From contig JACPYS010000021.1 of the NCBI GenBank assembly GCA_016195915.1, positions 1-64,000 of the forward strand: a stretch of DNA of 64,000 nt, read 5' to 3'. The position numbers were made by a program, and so were the translations under genes. The notes under the pieces were generated by a model. It did not search any database, was not told where the DNA came from, and saw only the letters and a program-made list of their open reading frames with translations. Source of the stretch: Betaproteobacteria bacterium. GTDB taxonomy: Bacteria > Pseudomonadota > Gammaproteobacteria > Burkholderiales > SG8-39. Positions 19,255 through 28,124 of this stretch are shown here, one piece after another (positions within the stretch are counted from its first letter, which is position 1; every line of letters starts with the position of its first letter).

Positions 19255-20208
19255 ATGAAGACGATCCTGATCGCGGCATGCGCGCTGTGGCTGAATGCCG
19301 CGGGCGCGCAGTTCCCCGAGCGGCCGATCCGGCTGATCGTGCCGCAGGCGCCCGGCAGCGCCACCGACAACATCTCGAGGCTGGTCGCGCCCGGGATTGG
19401 CAGGTTTCTCGGCCAGGCGGTGGTGGTGGAGAACCGTCCCGGCGGCGCGCTTACGATCGGCATCGACGCCGTGGCCAAGAGCGCGCCTGACGGCTATACG
19501 ATCGGGCAGGGCCCGGTCGGGGCGCTCGCGATCACACGCCACATGGTGGCGAAGCTGCCCTACGACATCGAGCGCGACCTCCAGCCGGTGGCGATCGTCA
19601 CGACCGGATACATGCTGCTTGCGGTTTCTCCGAAGTCGCCCTTTCACAGCGTCGCGGAACTGATCGATTTCGCGAAGAAGAATCCGGGCAAGCTCTCCAA
19701 CGCGTCTTCGAGCAACGGCTCGCCGGGGCACGTGAGCGGCGAGTTGTTCAAGTACATGACGGGGACCGATATCCTGCACATCCCCTACAAGGGTGGCGCC
19801 GCCGCGATCACCGATCTCATTGGCGGCACGGTGCAGCTGATGTTCGAGAGCACTAACTCGATCGCCTCGTACGTCAAGGGCGGGCGCGTGCGCGCGCTGG
19901 CGGTCACGGGGACGCGCCGCGCGAGCAGCCTGCCCGAGGTGCCGACGTTGAACGAGGCCGGCGTTCCCGGCTACGAGGTGACCGCGTGGAGCGGCATCAT
20001 CGCACCCGCCGGCCTGCCGCGCCCGGTGCTCGATCGCCTGAATGCCGCGGTCAATGCGGCGATCGCGGACCCGGCGACGAAGGAGCGGCTCGCGCAACTC
20101 GGCAGCGAAAGCGGCGGCGGCACACCGGAGGAATTCGCGGCGCTGATTCGCCGCGATTCCGCCAAGTGGGCGGAGGTGGTGCGCCGTTCCGGTGCGAGAA
20201 TCGATTGA
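19255..20208 (+). CDS. Bug/TctC family periplasmic solute receptor
   Basis: This 317-residue receptor has a short signal peptide (about 1-18, cleaving near AAGAQ) and the family patterns RLIVPQAPGSATDNISR, VVVENRPGGALTIG, APDGYTIGQ and ILHIPYKGG. The ATG at 19255 is preceded by GGGGTGAG. It lies 33 bp upstream of an amidohydrolase gene in the same direction, which suggests that the imported carboxylate is the substrate, or the precursor of the substrate, of that enzyme. Confidence 0.93.
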   Translation: MKTILIAACALWLNAAGAQFPERPIRLIVPQAPGSATDNISRLVAPGIGRFLGQAVVVENRPGGALTIGIDAVAKSAPDGYTIGQGPVGALAITRHMVAKLPYDIERDLQPVAIVTTGYMLLAVSPKSPFHSVAELIDFAKKNPGKLSNASSSNGSPGHVSGELFKYMTGTDILHIPYKGGAAAITDLIGGTVQLMFESTNSIASYVKGGRVRALAVTGTRRASSLPEVPTLNEAGVPGYEVTAWSGIIAPAGLPRPVLDRLNAAVNAAIADPATKERLAQLGSESGGGTPEEFAALIRRDSAKWAEVVRRSGARID

Positions 20209-20241
20209 GACCGTGCGCACCCACGAATTTCCGAGACATCG

Positions 20242-21237
20242 ATGATGAACGATAGCATCGACATTCACACCCACGTCGTCCCCGAGAATTTCCCGGCCTA
20301 TGCGGGCAATGGCGCAAACGTTCCCTGGCCCTCGATGGCGCCGGCGCACGCCTGCCACCGGCACGTGATGATTTCCGGCAAGGTCTATCGCACGGTCGCC
20401 GACGGCAGCTGGAGCGCGGCGCGCCGCCTCGAGAACATGGGTCCGATGCGCGTCGCGCGCCAGGCGCTCTCGCCGATGCCGGAACTGCTGTCGTACTGGC
20501 TTGCGCTGGAGGATGCCCGCGCGCTGATTCGCTACCTGAACGAACAGATCGCCGCGATGATCGCAGCTGCGCCGGAGCGATTCGTCGGGCTGGGCGCAGT
20601 GCCGCTGCAGGACGTGGACAGCGCGATTCGCGAACTCGAGTACATGCTGCGCGAGCTGAAGTTTTGCGGCGTGGAAATCGCGAGCCACGTCAACGGCGTA
20701 TCGATCGGCGACGCGCGCTTCGAGCCGTTTTTCGCTGCCGCCGAGGATGCCGGCGCCGCAGTCTTTGTGCACGCGCTGCGTCCCGCCGGACAGGACCGCA
20801 TCGTGGGCGCATTTCCCGAACAGGCAGTGTGCTTTCCCGGCGACATCGCGCTCGCCGCGGCCTCGATGATCACCGGCGGCATCGCGGCGCGCCATCCGAA
20901 GCTGCGCATTGCCTTCAGTCACGCGGGCGGCGGGCTTGCCATTCTGCTGCCGCGGCTGGTGCACGCATGGAACAAGATTTCCAAGGCGAAGGAATCGCTG
21001 GCCGAGTCGCCCGCGACGTACGCGCGGCGTTTTTTCTACGACGCGCTGGTGTTCGACCCCGCGGCCGTGCGCTTCGTCGTCGAGAGCTTCGGCAGTTCGC
21101 AGATCTGCATCGGCAGCGACTACCCGTTCAACATGGGAGACCTCGATCCCGTGGGCACGCTCGAGAAGGCCGGCTTCGACGCCGGTGTGCTCGCCGCGAT
21201 CCGCTCGGGCAACGCGAAGAGGTTTCTGGGGCTGTAG
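20242..21237 (+). CDS. Amidohydrolase family protein (ACMSD-like)
   Basis: This 331-residue TIM-barrel enzyme has the N-terminal metal motif DIHTHVVPE, a mid-barrel His (FVHALRP), FSHAGGG and the C-terminal Asp in CIGSDYPFNMG. This is the pattern of the amidohydrolase 2 family, which includes aminocarboxymuconate-semialdehyde decarboxylase and related aromatic-acid decarboxylases. It probably acts in the cytoplasm on a carboxylated cyclic compound. It shares an operon with the upstream Bug receptor. The exact substrate cannot be told. Confidence 0.88.
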   Translation: MMNDSIDIHTHVVPENFPAYAGNGANVPWPSMAPAHACHRHVMISGKVYRTVADGSWSAARRLENMGPMRVARQALSPMPELLSYWLALEDARALIRYLNEQIAAMIAAAPERFVGLGAVPLQDVDSAIRELEYMLRELKFCGVEIASHVNGVSIGDARFEPFFAAAEDAGAAVFVHALRPAGQDRIVGAFPEQAVCFPGDIALAAASMITGGIAARHPKLRIAFSHAGGGLAILLPRLVHAWNKISKAKESLAESPATYARRFFYDALVFDPAAVRFVVESFGSSQICIGSDYPFNMGDLDPVGTLEKAGFDAGVLAAIRSGNAKRFLGL

Positions 21238-21271
21238 GCTCAGACTAGAGCGATAGCGGTGCGCCCCCCGA

Positions 21272-22555
21272 TCACTTGAACACATTGACGACGAGCTGAT
21301 CCGGCAGCCACGTCGCCAGCCCCGGGAAGTACACCACCGCAAACAGCACCAGGGCATCCGTGATGAAGAAGGGCACGGAGCCTCTTACGACCTCGGACAC
21401 CCGGATCCTCGTCACTCCGCTCACCGCGAACAGGTTCAGGCCCACGGGCGGTGTGACCAGGCTCATCTCGACCGTGAGCGTGAGCAGGATGCCGAGGTGG
21501 ACCGGATCGATCTTGAGCGCCATGGCGACCGGGAACAGCACCGGCACCGTGAGCAGGATCATCGCCACGCCATCGACGAAACAGCCGAGGATCATCTCGA
21601 CCGCGATAAACGCCCAGATGAAGCCCATCGGCGTCAGTCCCCATCCGGTCATGACCTTGGTGATGGTTTGCGGCCAATACAGGTTCGCCGCGAGGAACTG
21701 GAACACACCCACGCTGCCGACCAGGAACAGGACCACCGCGGTCAGATTGAGGGCGCGCATGGTGGTGGGCAGAAGCTGCTCGAGAAATTCGTGCCGCCCG
21801 GTCAACACTCCGTAGATGAGCGCATAGCCGCACGCTGCGGCCGCGGCTTCGGTGGGCGTGAACAAACCGCCGTAGAGCCCGCCGAGAATGACGACCGGCA
21901 TGCCGAACCCCGGCAACGCAGCAAGCGTCGCAGGCCCGATCTTGCTCGCGTCGAACTTGCCGCGCGGCAGCTTCAGGTAGTAGGCCAGGGCAATGATCGT
22001 GACGATGTTCGCAAGGGCGAGCAGCAGGCCCGGAATGACGCCGGCGAAGAACAGCCGCACCACCGAGGTCTCGGTCACGACGCCATAGAGGATCAGCGGG
22101 ATGCTCGGCGGTATCAGGATCGCAATGCCACCGCTGGTCGCGACCAGGCCCGCCGCAACCCAGGGCGGATAGCCGCGCTTGATCATCTCCGGAACCGCGA
22201 TCACGCTCATCGCCGCGGCCATCGCAACGCTCGAGCCAGAAATCGCGGCGAACAGCACGCAGGCGAGCACCGTCGCGATGCCGAACCCGCCCGGCATCCA
22301 GCCGACGAGCGCGTCGGCGAAGCGGAACAACTGCGCGATCAGTCCGGTCTTCTCCATCAGGTACCCGGTGTAGATGAACAGCGGGATCGCCATCAACGTG
22401 TAGCGGTTGATGAAGTTGAAGAAGGCGCGGAAGATGACTTCGGGCCCGAGCAGCGGGTCGGTGAACAGGTAAGCCGCGGCCGAGGCGCTCAGAGCGATGC
22501 CGATGGGAACGCTCAGCACGAGCAGAACGAGTACCACGATCCCGACGATCCACAT
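21272..22555 (-). CDS. dctM: TRAP transporter large permease
   Basis: This 427-residue protein has about 12 membrane helices and DctM signatures such as IPLFIYTGYLMEKTGL, ISGSSVAMAAAMSVIAVPEM and GGIAILIPPSIPLILYG. It forms the sodium- or proton-coupled transport channel of a TRAP system. It is the last gene of a dctP-dctQ-dctM operon read leftwards and starts 37 bp after dctQ. Confidence 0.95.
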   Translation of the reverse strand: MWIVGIVVLVLLVLSVPIGIALSASAAAYLFTDPLLGPEVIFRAFFNFINRYTLMAIPLFIYTGYLMEKTGLIAQLFRFADALVGWMPGGFGIATVLACVLFAAISGSSVAMAAAMSVIAVPEMIKRGYPPWVAAGLVATSGGIAILIPPSIPLILYGVVTETSVVRLFFAGVIPGLLLALANIVTIIALAYYLKLPRGKFDASKIGPATLAALPGFGMPVVILGGLYGGLFTPTEAAAAACGYALIYGVLTGRHEFLEQLLPTTMRALNLTAVVLFLVGSVGVFQFLAANLYWPQTITKVMTGWGLTPMGFIWAFIAVEMILGCFVDGVAMILLTVPVLFPVAMALKIDPVHLGILLTLTVEMSLVTPPVGLNLFAVSGVTRIRVSEVVRGSVPFFITDALVLFAVVYFPGLATWLPDQLVVNVFK

Positions 22556-22592
22556 CCGATTCCCTTCCCCAAGCGCGCTTCAGTTCAGCGCA

Positions 22593-23138
22593 TCAGTGCA
22601 GCGCGCCTTCCTCCGGCTCGTGCAGCACATCGAGGCCGCGCAGTTTCTGCACGCCGCGATAAATCTGGAAAAACAACGATACCGCCATGCTCGCGAACCC
22701 GACCAGCAGGGCGGTCAGGAACGGCCACATCGGGAACGCGAGGCTCTCGCTGCGGCTGCCGTACTGCAGGCTGTCCTCGATCTCGGGGAACCCCCACCAC
22801 ACCACCGCGACCATGAACACGAACGAAAAGATCGTGACCAGGACCTTGATCAGTTCCACTGCGCGCAGCCCGCTCGGCCCGAACACCGCCAGGACGCCGA
22901 ACAGCAGGTTGACGTTGAGGTGCGCGCCGTGCCGCTGGGAGATGCCGAAGTAGAGGTAGACGGCGGACAGGATGAAAAGCGTCACCGCGTCCTGCTGCCA
23001 CTCGAACGACACGCCGAACACGTAGCGCCGGATCACTTCGAGCACCGCGAGCAGGGTGCAGCCGAGCAGGACCAGGGCGGCGGCGCGCGCCAGGATCCGG
23101 TCCTGGAACGCGCGCCACAGTGCGTAAGCCTTCTCCAT
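22593..23138 (-). CDS. dctQ: TRAP transporter small permease
   Basis: The 181-residue protein has four predicted membrane helices and the DctQ pattern LEVIRRYVFGVSFEWQQDAV. It is the small membrane subunit that associates with DctM. The gene lies between dctP and dctM with short gaps on both sides. Confidence 0.92.
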   Translation of the reverse strand: MEKAYALWRAFQDRILARAAALVLLGCTLLAVLEVIRRYVFGVSFEWQQDAVTLFILSAVYLYFGISQRHGAHLNVNLLFGVLAVFGPSGLRAVELIKVLVTIFSFVFMVAVVWWGFPEIEDSLQYGSRSESLAFPMWPFLTALLVGFASMAVSLFFQIYRGVQKLRGLDVLHEPEEGALH

Positions 23139-23162
23139 CCGCCCGGCCCCGGTCCCCGCGAG

Positions 23163-24305
23163 CTACTTGATGACGATCTTGGACGCGTGCTTCGAGCAGT
23201 CGACCTTCTCGATCCAGGACGAGCCGGCCGGATTCTGCTTCGCGAGTTCGCGCCCTTCCTTCACGAACGTGTCCACCCAGGGTCGCGCGTCCGCCGGTAT
23301 CTTGGACTTCACGTATTCGCTCGTGGCATTGCCGACGGCATTGGTCATCGCCGTGACTTCCTGCGGGCTCATCCAGTAGACGCCGGGTTTGGACGGATCC
23401 TTGGTGCCGTACTTCTCGTAGGTGAGCTTGTCGACGCACCAGTTGTATTCCTTTTGCACCTTGATGGTCTCGAACACCAGGCCTTCCACCGCCTTTTGCG
23501 TGGCCGGTGTGAGACGGTCCCACCAGCGTTTGCTCGCCGCGACCATGTAGTAGTCGCCGGTGAACGCGCCTGCGCCGCCCGTGGTGTAATAGGGCGCCTG
23601 CTCGCGCACGCTCAGCCAGCCGCCGATGCTCGTCATCAAGCCGTCGATGACGCCGGATTCCAGCGCCGTCGGCACTTCGCCGAATGCCATGACCACCGGG
23701 TTCGCCTTCCACGCGGAGAGTGAAGGATTTTCCACCGGGCCCATGCTGCGCACCTTGCGTCCGCTGAAATCGGCGGGCGTCAGGTAGCGTTTCTTGCCGC
23801 CGACGCCCATGCCGAAACTCATCTGCCCGGTGCCGAATACCTTGATCGCCTGGTTTTTCGACAGCCTCTCGACTAGCATCTGATAGGTCTTGGTCTTCTC
23901 GAAGCCTTCAACCGCGCCGACAGTGGTCATCACACCCGGTCCCACCACCGTCATCATCCAGGGATCGACCGGGGCCGCCTTACCCATCTGCATCCAGGCC
24001 ATTTCCAGGTTTCCCTGGCGCATGGCTTCGAAGGCTTCCGGAATCGTGTAGAGCGCGCCGGCGTAGTAGATGCGCGCCTCGCTCGTGGGAATGACCTGCG
24101 GCAAGCGCTCCGCGAAGTACGCCATGGCCATCCCGGCAGGGTGCGGTGGCGGCGTGAAGTCGGCGGCGAATCGCAGCACCACCCGGCGCGGCTTGTCTTG
24201 CGCGTGCGAGGCGTCCGGGGCGGCCACACAGAATGCTGCAAAGGCGGCGACCAGTACCGCAACAGCGGTTTTCACTGAACGTCCTTGCGAATCATCGTGA
24301 TTCAT
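23163..24305 (-). CDS. dctP: TRAP transporter substrate-binding protein
   Basis: The 380-residue periplasmic receptor has a signal peptide (SVKTAVAVLVAAFAAFCVAA) and a DctP fold: FAERLPQVIPTSEARIYYAG, the ligand-contact region ADFSGRKVRSMG and FGEVPTALESGVIDGL. The ATG at 24305 sits just behind GGAGGAGG; a longer frame to 24419 lacks sense. It is the first gene of the TRAP operon. The ligand, probably an organic acid, cannot be named from sequence. Confidence 0.92.
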   Translation of the reverse strand: MNHDDSQGRSVKTAVAVLVAAFAAFCVAAPDASHAQDKPRRVVLRFAADFTPPPHPAGMAMAYFAERLPQVIPTSEARIYYAGALYTIPEAFEAMRQGNLEMAWMQMGKAAPVDPWMMTVVGPGVMTTVGAVEGFEKTKTYQMLVERLSKNQAIKVFGTGQMSFGMGVGGKKRYLTPADFSGRKVRSMGPVENPSLSAWKANPVVMAFGEVPTALESGVIDGLMTSIGGWLSVREQAPYYTTGGAGAFTGDYYMVAASKRWWDRLTPATQKAVEGLVFETIKVQKEYNWCVDKLTYEKYGTKDPSKPGVYWMSPQEVTAMTNAVGNATSEYVKSKIPADARPWVDTFVKEGRELAKQNPAGSSWIEKVDCSKHASKIVIK

Positions 24306-24550
24306 ATGCCTCCTCCTCGGAAGGTGAAAAGGACTCGGTCTATCGCCGATTTCTCCCGCCGGCCCGTCGTTTGATCGAGCCGGCGGCAGACCGTATCCCA
24401 ACCCGCGAGCCAGCGTCAAGCAGTTCCCGCAGAACGCACCGCAGCATTTCCCGCGCGATCAACTCGCACCCGGCATGTTGCGGCTTGCGCTTTCACGCGG
24501 CGCAGGAAACGGGTAGATTTCGTAAAACGAGATTGTCGAGGAGGATACTT

Positions 24551-25060
24551 GTGAAACCCGTCTATGCCGCGCTGGCGATTGCCGCGCTTGCCGCCTGTGC
24601 GACGATTCCGACCGAGCCCGAGCGGGCGACGGCACAACTGCAACCGACCAAGGGTAACAAGACGATTGGCGAAGTCACCTTCGAGCAGGTCGGCGACAAA
24701 GTGCGCGTCATCGCGAATGTGCAGGGGCTCAAACCCGGGCACGAGCATGGCTTTCACATCCACGAGGCGGGAGACTGCGGTTCGGGCGACGGTATGAGTG
24801 CCAAGGGCCACTTCAATCCATTTGGCAAGTCCCACGCCAAGCCCGGCAGCGGCCATGCCGGCGATCTCCTGGCGCTGACGGCGGACAAGGCGGGCCGTGC
24901 AAAACTGGAACTCGAAACAGGCGACGTCACGGTGACCTCCGGCCGCGCAAGCATCGTCGGTCGAGGACTGATCGTCCACGCGGACGCGGACGACTACAAG
25001 ACACAGCCGACGGGAAATTCCGGCGCGCGCATCGCGTGCGGGGTGATCCGGATGGAATGA
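24551..25060 (+). CDS. sodC: Cu/Zn superoxide dismutase, lipoprotein type
   Basis: The 169-residue protein starts at GTG 24551, which has GAGGA upstream, and carries a lipobox (ALAAC), so it is a membrane-anchored periplasmic enzyme. Copper and zinc ligands are visible in HEHGFHIHE, KGHFNPFGKSHAKPGSGHAGD and LIVHADADDY. The disulfide cysteines are in AGDCGSG and IACGVIRM. It dismutates superoxide in the periplasm. It is divergent from dctP; the 245 bp between them must hold both promoters, but I see no clear motif. Confidence 0.95.
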   Translation: MKPVYAALAIAALAACATIPTEPERATAQLQPTKGNKTIGEVTFEQVGDKVRVIANVQGLKPGHEHGFHIHEAGDCGSGDGMSAKGHFNPFGKSHAKPGSGHAGDLLALTADKAGRAKLELETGDVTVTSGRASIVGRGLIVHADADDYKTQPTGNSGARIACGVIRME

Positions 25061-25098
25061 GGCGGCTGCCGCGCGAGAACAACGGGGTCAAGAACAAC

Positions 25099-25148
25099 GG
25101 GGTCAGGTCTTGTATTGACGCATTTGCGCTAAGGCAAGACCTGACCCC
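25099..25148. repeat. REP-like palindromic element A
   Basis: Left arm GGGGTCAGGTCTTG (25099-25112) and right arm CAAGACCTGACCCC (25135-25148) form a perfect 14-bp inverted repeat around a 22-nt loop. The left flank AGAACAACGGGGTCA is itself duplicated just upstream. The arms are identical to those bounding the RAYT gene at 47586-48515. It sits between sodC and the UGSC selenoprotein gene and could also act as a transcription terminator hairpin. Confidence 0.92.
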
Positions 25149-25171
25149 GGACTCGCTGTAGCGGTGCGGCT

Positions 25172-25702
25172 TCACCCATTGCGCGCCGTGAGCAGGGGAA
25201 CGATCTCCCGCGCCGCGGCTTGCGCCTTCTCGCGAAGTGCGGCGTCGTCGTCGTTGGCGACGGGGTGGCCGATCACCACGAACGGGTAACCCGGCAAGCC
25301 GTTCAGCTCGCCTACCACCTCGGCGCTGCGCACGAAGCGCTCGGTGATGACCGCGACCGACGGGATGCCCAGCCGTTCGGCTTCAATGGAGTCGTGCAAA
25401 CTGCACGACGAGCAACTCCCTCAGTCGCCGATGCCGGAGACGATCGCGTCGGCGCCGCTCATCTCCGCGAGTAATTGGGGCGGCACCGGCCGGGACGCGT
25501 CAGGCTTTCGCCGGCGGATGAACTCGCGCACGCCGTATTCCTTGCGCAGGATCTGCTCGAGGAAGTCGTAGAACCTCTCGGTGCCGATCTTGGCGTTGTC
25601 GAGCAGTCCGAGCACTGCGCCATCCAGCGACGAAAGCGCGGCGGCGGGTCGCAGCGCCTCACCTTCAGCGGCCAGCCGCGGGTCCAGGATTCTGAGTGTC
25701 AT
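25172..25702 (-). CDS. UGSC-family selenoprotein (in-frame TGA = Sec94)
   Basis: The frame runs from ATG 25702 (AAAGGAG upstream) to the stop at 25172, with one in-frame TGA at 25421-25423. Reading it as selenocysteine gives a 176-residue protein with the motif D-U-G-S-C-S-S-C-S-L-H-D, which is the hallmark of the UGSC family known from metagenomes. The N-terminal part has a conserved helix DFLEQILRKEYGVREFI, and the C-terminal part LGIPSVAVITERF and VVIGHPVAND. A SECIS-type hairpin follows the TGA. The gene is the third in an operon after a CoA transferase and a 347-residue protein. Function is unknown; a thiol/selenol redox or reductive role fits the motif. Sec machinery must be encoded elsewhere. 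Confidence 0.85.
25391..25409 (-). promoter_or_regulatory. SECIS-like hairpin of the UGSC selenoprotein
   Basis: Eleven nucleotides after the TGA, the minus strand reads GTCGTGC-AGTTT-GCACGAC, a perfect 7-bp stem with a 5-nt loop. The distance from TGA to the loop is 18 nt and G is the second loop base. Bacterial SECIS elements require a short stem, a small apical loop with G in the first two positions and roughly this distance, so it fits the known rules. Confidence 0.75.
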
Positions 25703-25729
25703 GGGCTGCTTCTCCTTTGTTGGGTGCAT

Positions 25730-26773
25730 TCAAACGCCGATGGCGGTTGTCACGGCAAGCGATTTCTTCCCATACCAGGGCGGAACGATGACACCGAATC
25801 CACCCGCGGGTCCGCCGGCCGCAATGACGAGCAGGTCTTCCGGCGAACGCAGCGCGCGGTAGACCTGCTGCTCGTCCTTGCGAGCCGCGACCGCCGACTT
25901 GCCGACCGAGCGCCAGTCGCCACGCTTTACGCGCGCGGATTCGAACACGTACTCGCGCACATTCTGTTTGCTCCATCCCGCCCCGGCGAAGATGTCGCGA
26001 TGCTGCCTGGAAATCACGATCGCGTAATTTCCCTCCCAGATGGAGTAGGTCAGCATGTTGCACCGGATCGCGGCCGCGTAGGTCTCGAGGATCTCCTTCG
26101 GGTCGTGCGTCCACTCGTTCATGATCTGGTGCGGGGATTCGACCGCCATCACCGTCACTGCAGACGTCCCCGCCGCTACCCCGCGTTCAACGGACAATGG
26201 CAGCCAGCGGGTGTCTTCCTCGTCCTCGGCTACGCAGAACGTGAACTTGCCGGGATGCCCCAGCGTAGAGCGGTCCAGTTGCCCCGGAACGCCGCCCAGC
26301 ACATTGATGAGAAACAGGCGCACGCTGCGGCCGATGCTCGCGTTGGCGCGGCTCGCATTGGCGAGCGCATTGTGCGTGGTGTTCATGCCGAGGCTCAGCC
26401 GGACCGGTCCGTTCACCACGATGAACGGAGCGCTGCCGCCGGTGCTGGCTGTGCTGCCGTGCAGCCCGTACTGAGGCTGGCACAGCGACTTGATGATCGC
26501 GACCACGACCGGCATGTACTCCGGCAGGCAGCCGGCCATCAGCGCGGCGATCGAAAGTTTTTCCGCCGTGATGCGGCGCCGGCGCACCGGTTCCACGCCG
26601 ATGATATCGCGTGCATTGAGCGCGGCCGCTGCGAGGAAACGCGCCACGCCCGCTTCGGTCGGCGGTACGACAGGCAGGCCGTCCGTCCACCCGTTGCGCT
26701 GAAACAGTTCATTGGCCTCGAAGGCGTCCTCGACTTCGAGCACTGCGCTTGCCAACCCCGAGGTGCTGTTCAT
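25730..26773 (-). CDS. Conserved protein of the selenoprotein operon, unknown function
   Basis: This 347-residue protein contains RNGWTDGLPVVPPTEAGV near the N-terminus, a motif I associate with proteins encoded beside UGSC selenoproteins. Further features are a central LGMNTTHNALANASRANASIGR, FTFCVAEDEEDTRW and the C-terminal AAGGPAGGFGVIVPPWYG. No membrane segment or signal peptide is visible. It lies 27 nt upstream of the UGSC gene and 27 nt downstream of the CoA transferase gene, so it probably works with the selenoprotein. I cannot assign an activity. Confidence 0.75.
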   Translation of the reverse strand: MNSTSGLASAVLEVEDAFEANELFQRNGWTDGLPVVPPTEAGVARFLAAAALNARDIIGVEPVRRRRITAEKLSIAALMAGCLPEYMPVVVAIIKSLCQPQYGLHGSTASTGGSAPFIVVNGPVRLSLGMNTTHNALANASRANASIGRSVRLFLINVLGGVPGQLDRSTLGHPGKFTFCVAEDEEDTRWLPLSVERGVAAGTSAVTVMAVESPHQIMNEWTHDPKEILETYAAAIRCNMLTYSIWEGNYAIVISRQHRDIFAGAGWSKQNVREYVFESARVKRGDWRSVGKSAVAARKDEQQVYRALRSPEDLLVIAAGGPAGGFGVIVPPWYGKKSLAVTTAIGV

Positions 26774-26800
26774 GTCTCGCTCATTGCCGGTAATCCTTGT

Positions 26801-28033
26801 TCATATGATGCCATCGCTCCTCAGTTGCTGCACTTGCACCGCAGAGAGATTCGCAAAGCGGGCGAGAATTTCCTCGCTGTGCGCGCCCGGCACCGGCGCA
26901 GGGCTGTCATAGCTCGCCGGCGTCCGGCTGAACTTGATCGGAAACCCCGGTGCCGAGGCGGCGGCCGTGGTCCCGGTCAACGGGTTCACCAGCTTGACGA
27001 TCATCTCGCGCTCGAGCAATTGCGGCCAGCGCATCACTTCGTCAGTCGATCGAACCGGGCTGCAGGCGACGCCCGCGCCGGCGAGGGATGCGACCACCTC
27101 GTCCTTGGTTCGCTGCATCGTCCACTGCGTCACGACCTCGTCGACAGCCGCATTGTTCACGATGCGCCAGCCGACTTGCATCATGTCCGGATCGCTCTTG
27201 AGATCGGTGCGGCCCATCGCGTCGAGGAGCACCAGCCATTCGGCGTGCGTTGCCGTCCCAATGGCCACCCAGCCGTCGCGCGTGCGGAATATATTGAACG
27301 GTGAAAAGCGCATGATCCTGTTGCCCTGTCGCGGGGCGAGGTTCAGGCGCTCATAGCAGTCGATCGGCTCGTCGAAAATCAGCGAGAACAGGCAATCGGC
27401 CATCGCCACATCGATGGCCTGGCCTTCTCCCGAGCGCTCGCGGTGCAGCAGCGCCGCCACCACGCCGTTTGCGGCGAATACACCTGCGATTGCATCCGAA
27501 AGCGCCGAGGCGGTCTTGACTGGAACCTCGCCGGGTTGTCCGGTCATGCTCATGAGACCTACTGCCGCCTGCACCATCAGGTCGTACGCCTTGTCCTCTC
27601 TGGAAGGTCCTGTCAAGCCATAGCCAGTGAGCGCGCAGTAGATGATCGCCGGATTTGCCGCGCGCAGCGCCGGGTAATCGATTCCAAGCCTGCTCGCGAC
27701 ACCGGCGCTGAAGTTTTCCACCACCACGTCCGCTTTGGCCACCATCGCGAGAAAGATTGCGCGACCGCGCTCCGATTTCAGGTCGAGTGTGATCGACTTC
27801 TTGCCGCGCGCGCGCTTCAGATAGGCAAGCCCCATGTCCCGTTCGGACCGGCGCTCGAACGATATTCCCTGCGGTCCGTCGAACGGTGGCGCGAACGCGG
27901 TGGGGTCGCCGCTCCCGGGATCGTCGATCTTGATGACTTCGGCGCCCATGCCGGCGAGAAACAGTGTGCGCTGCGGTCCGGAAAAGAAACGCGTCAGATC
28001 CAGAACCACCACGCCGTCGAGAATTTTCTGCAT
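26801..28033 (-). CDS. CaiB/BaiF family (type III) CoA transferase
   Basis: The 410-residue protein begins MQKILDGVVVLDLTRFFSGP and has the family features GAEVIKIDDPG, KSITLDLKSERGR, YCALTGYGLTGP and GQAIDVAMADCLF, which place it in the type III CoA transferases that move CoA between carboxylic acids. ATG 28033 follows GAGAGG. It is the first gene of the operon with the 347-residue protein and the UGSC selenoprotein, so it may activate the substrate of that system. A flavoprotein gene is divergent from it. Confidence 0.93.
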   Translation of the reverse strand: MQKILDGVVVLDLTRFFSGPQRTLFLAGMGAEVIKIDDPGSGDPTAFAPPFDGPQGISFERRSERDMGLAYLKRARGKKSITLDLKSERGRAIFLAMVAKADVVVENFSAGVASRLGIDYPALRAANPAIIYCALTGYGLTGPSREDKAYDLMVQAAVGLMSMTGQPGEVPVKTASALSDAIAGVFAANGVVAALLHRERSGEGQAIDVAMADCLFSLIFDEPIDCYERLNLAPRQGNRIMRFSPFNIFRTRDGWVAIGTATHAEWLVLLDAMGRTDLKSDPDMMQVGWRIVNNAAVDEVVTQWTMQRTKDEVVASLAGAGVACSPVRSTDEVMRWPQLLEREMIVKLVNPLTGTTAAASAPGFPIKFSRTPASYDSPAPVPGAHSEEILARFANLSAVQVQQLRSDGII

Positions 28034-28124
28034 GTGCCTCTCGTTGTACACCCGTACCCGGGCGTATGGCAGTCTAGGTCAAAACCAAGGTCATAGGGTC
28101 GTGGCACAATCAACCGTACAAGCC

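Noticed and set aside
19237-21357. Minus-strand open frame of 706 codons opposite the Bug and amidohydrolase genes
   Set aside because: Arg/His/Ala-rich shadow of two well-supported genes.
25099-25148. Palindromic elements as ordinary intrinsic terminators
   Set aside because: They have no T tract, are near-identical at five loci and flank a RAYT gene. A secondary role in termination is not excluded.
25421-25423. TGA as a stop that divides two small genes
   Set aside because: Both parts are needed for the UGSC family match, no start codon with a ribosome site lies just after the TGA, and a hairpin of the right geometry follows.
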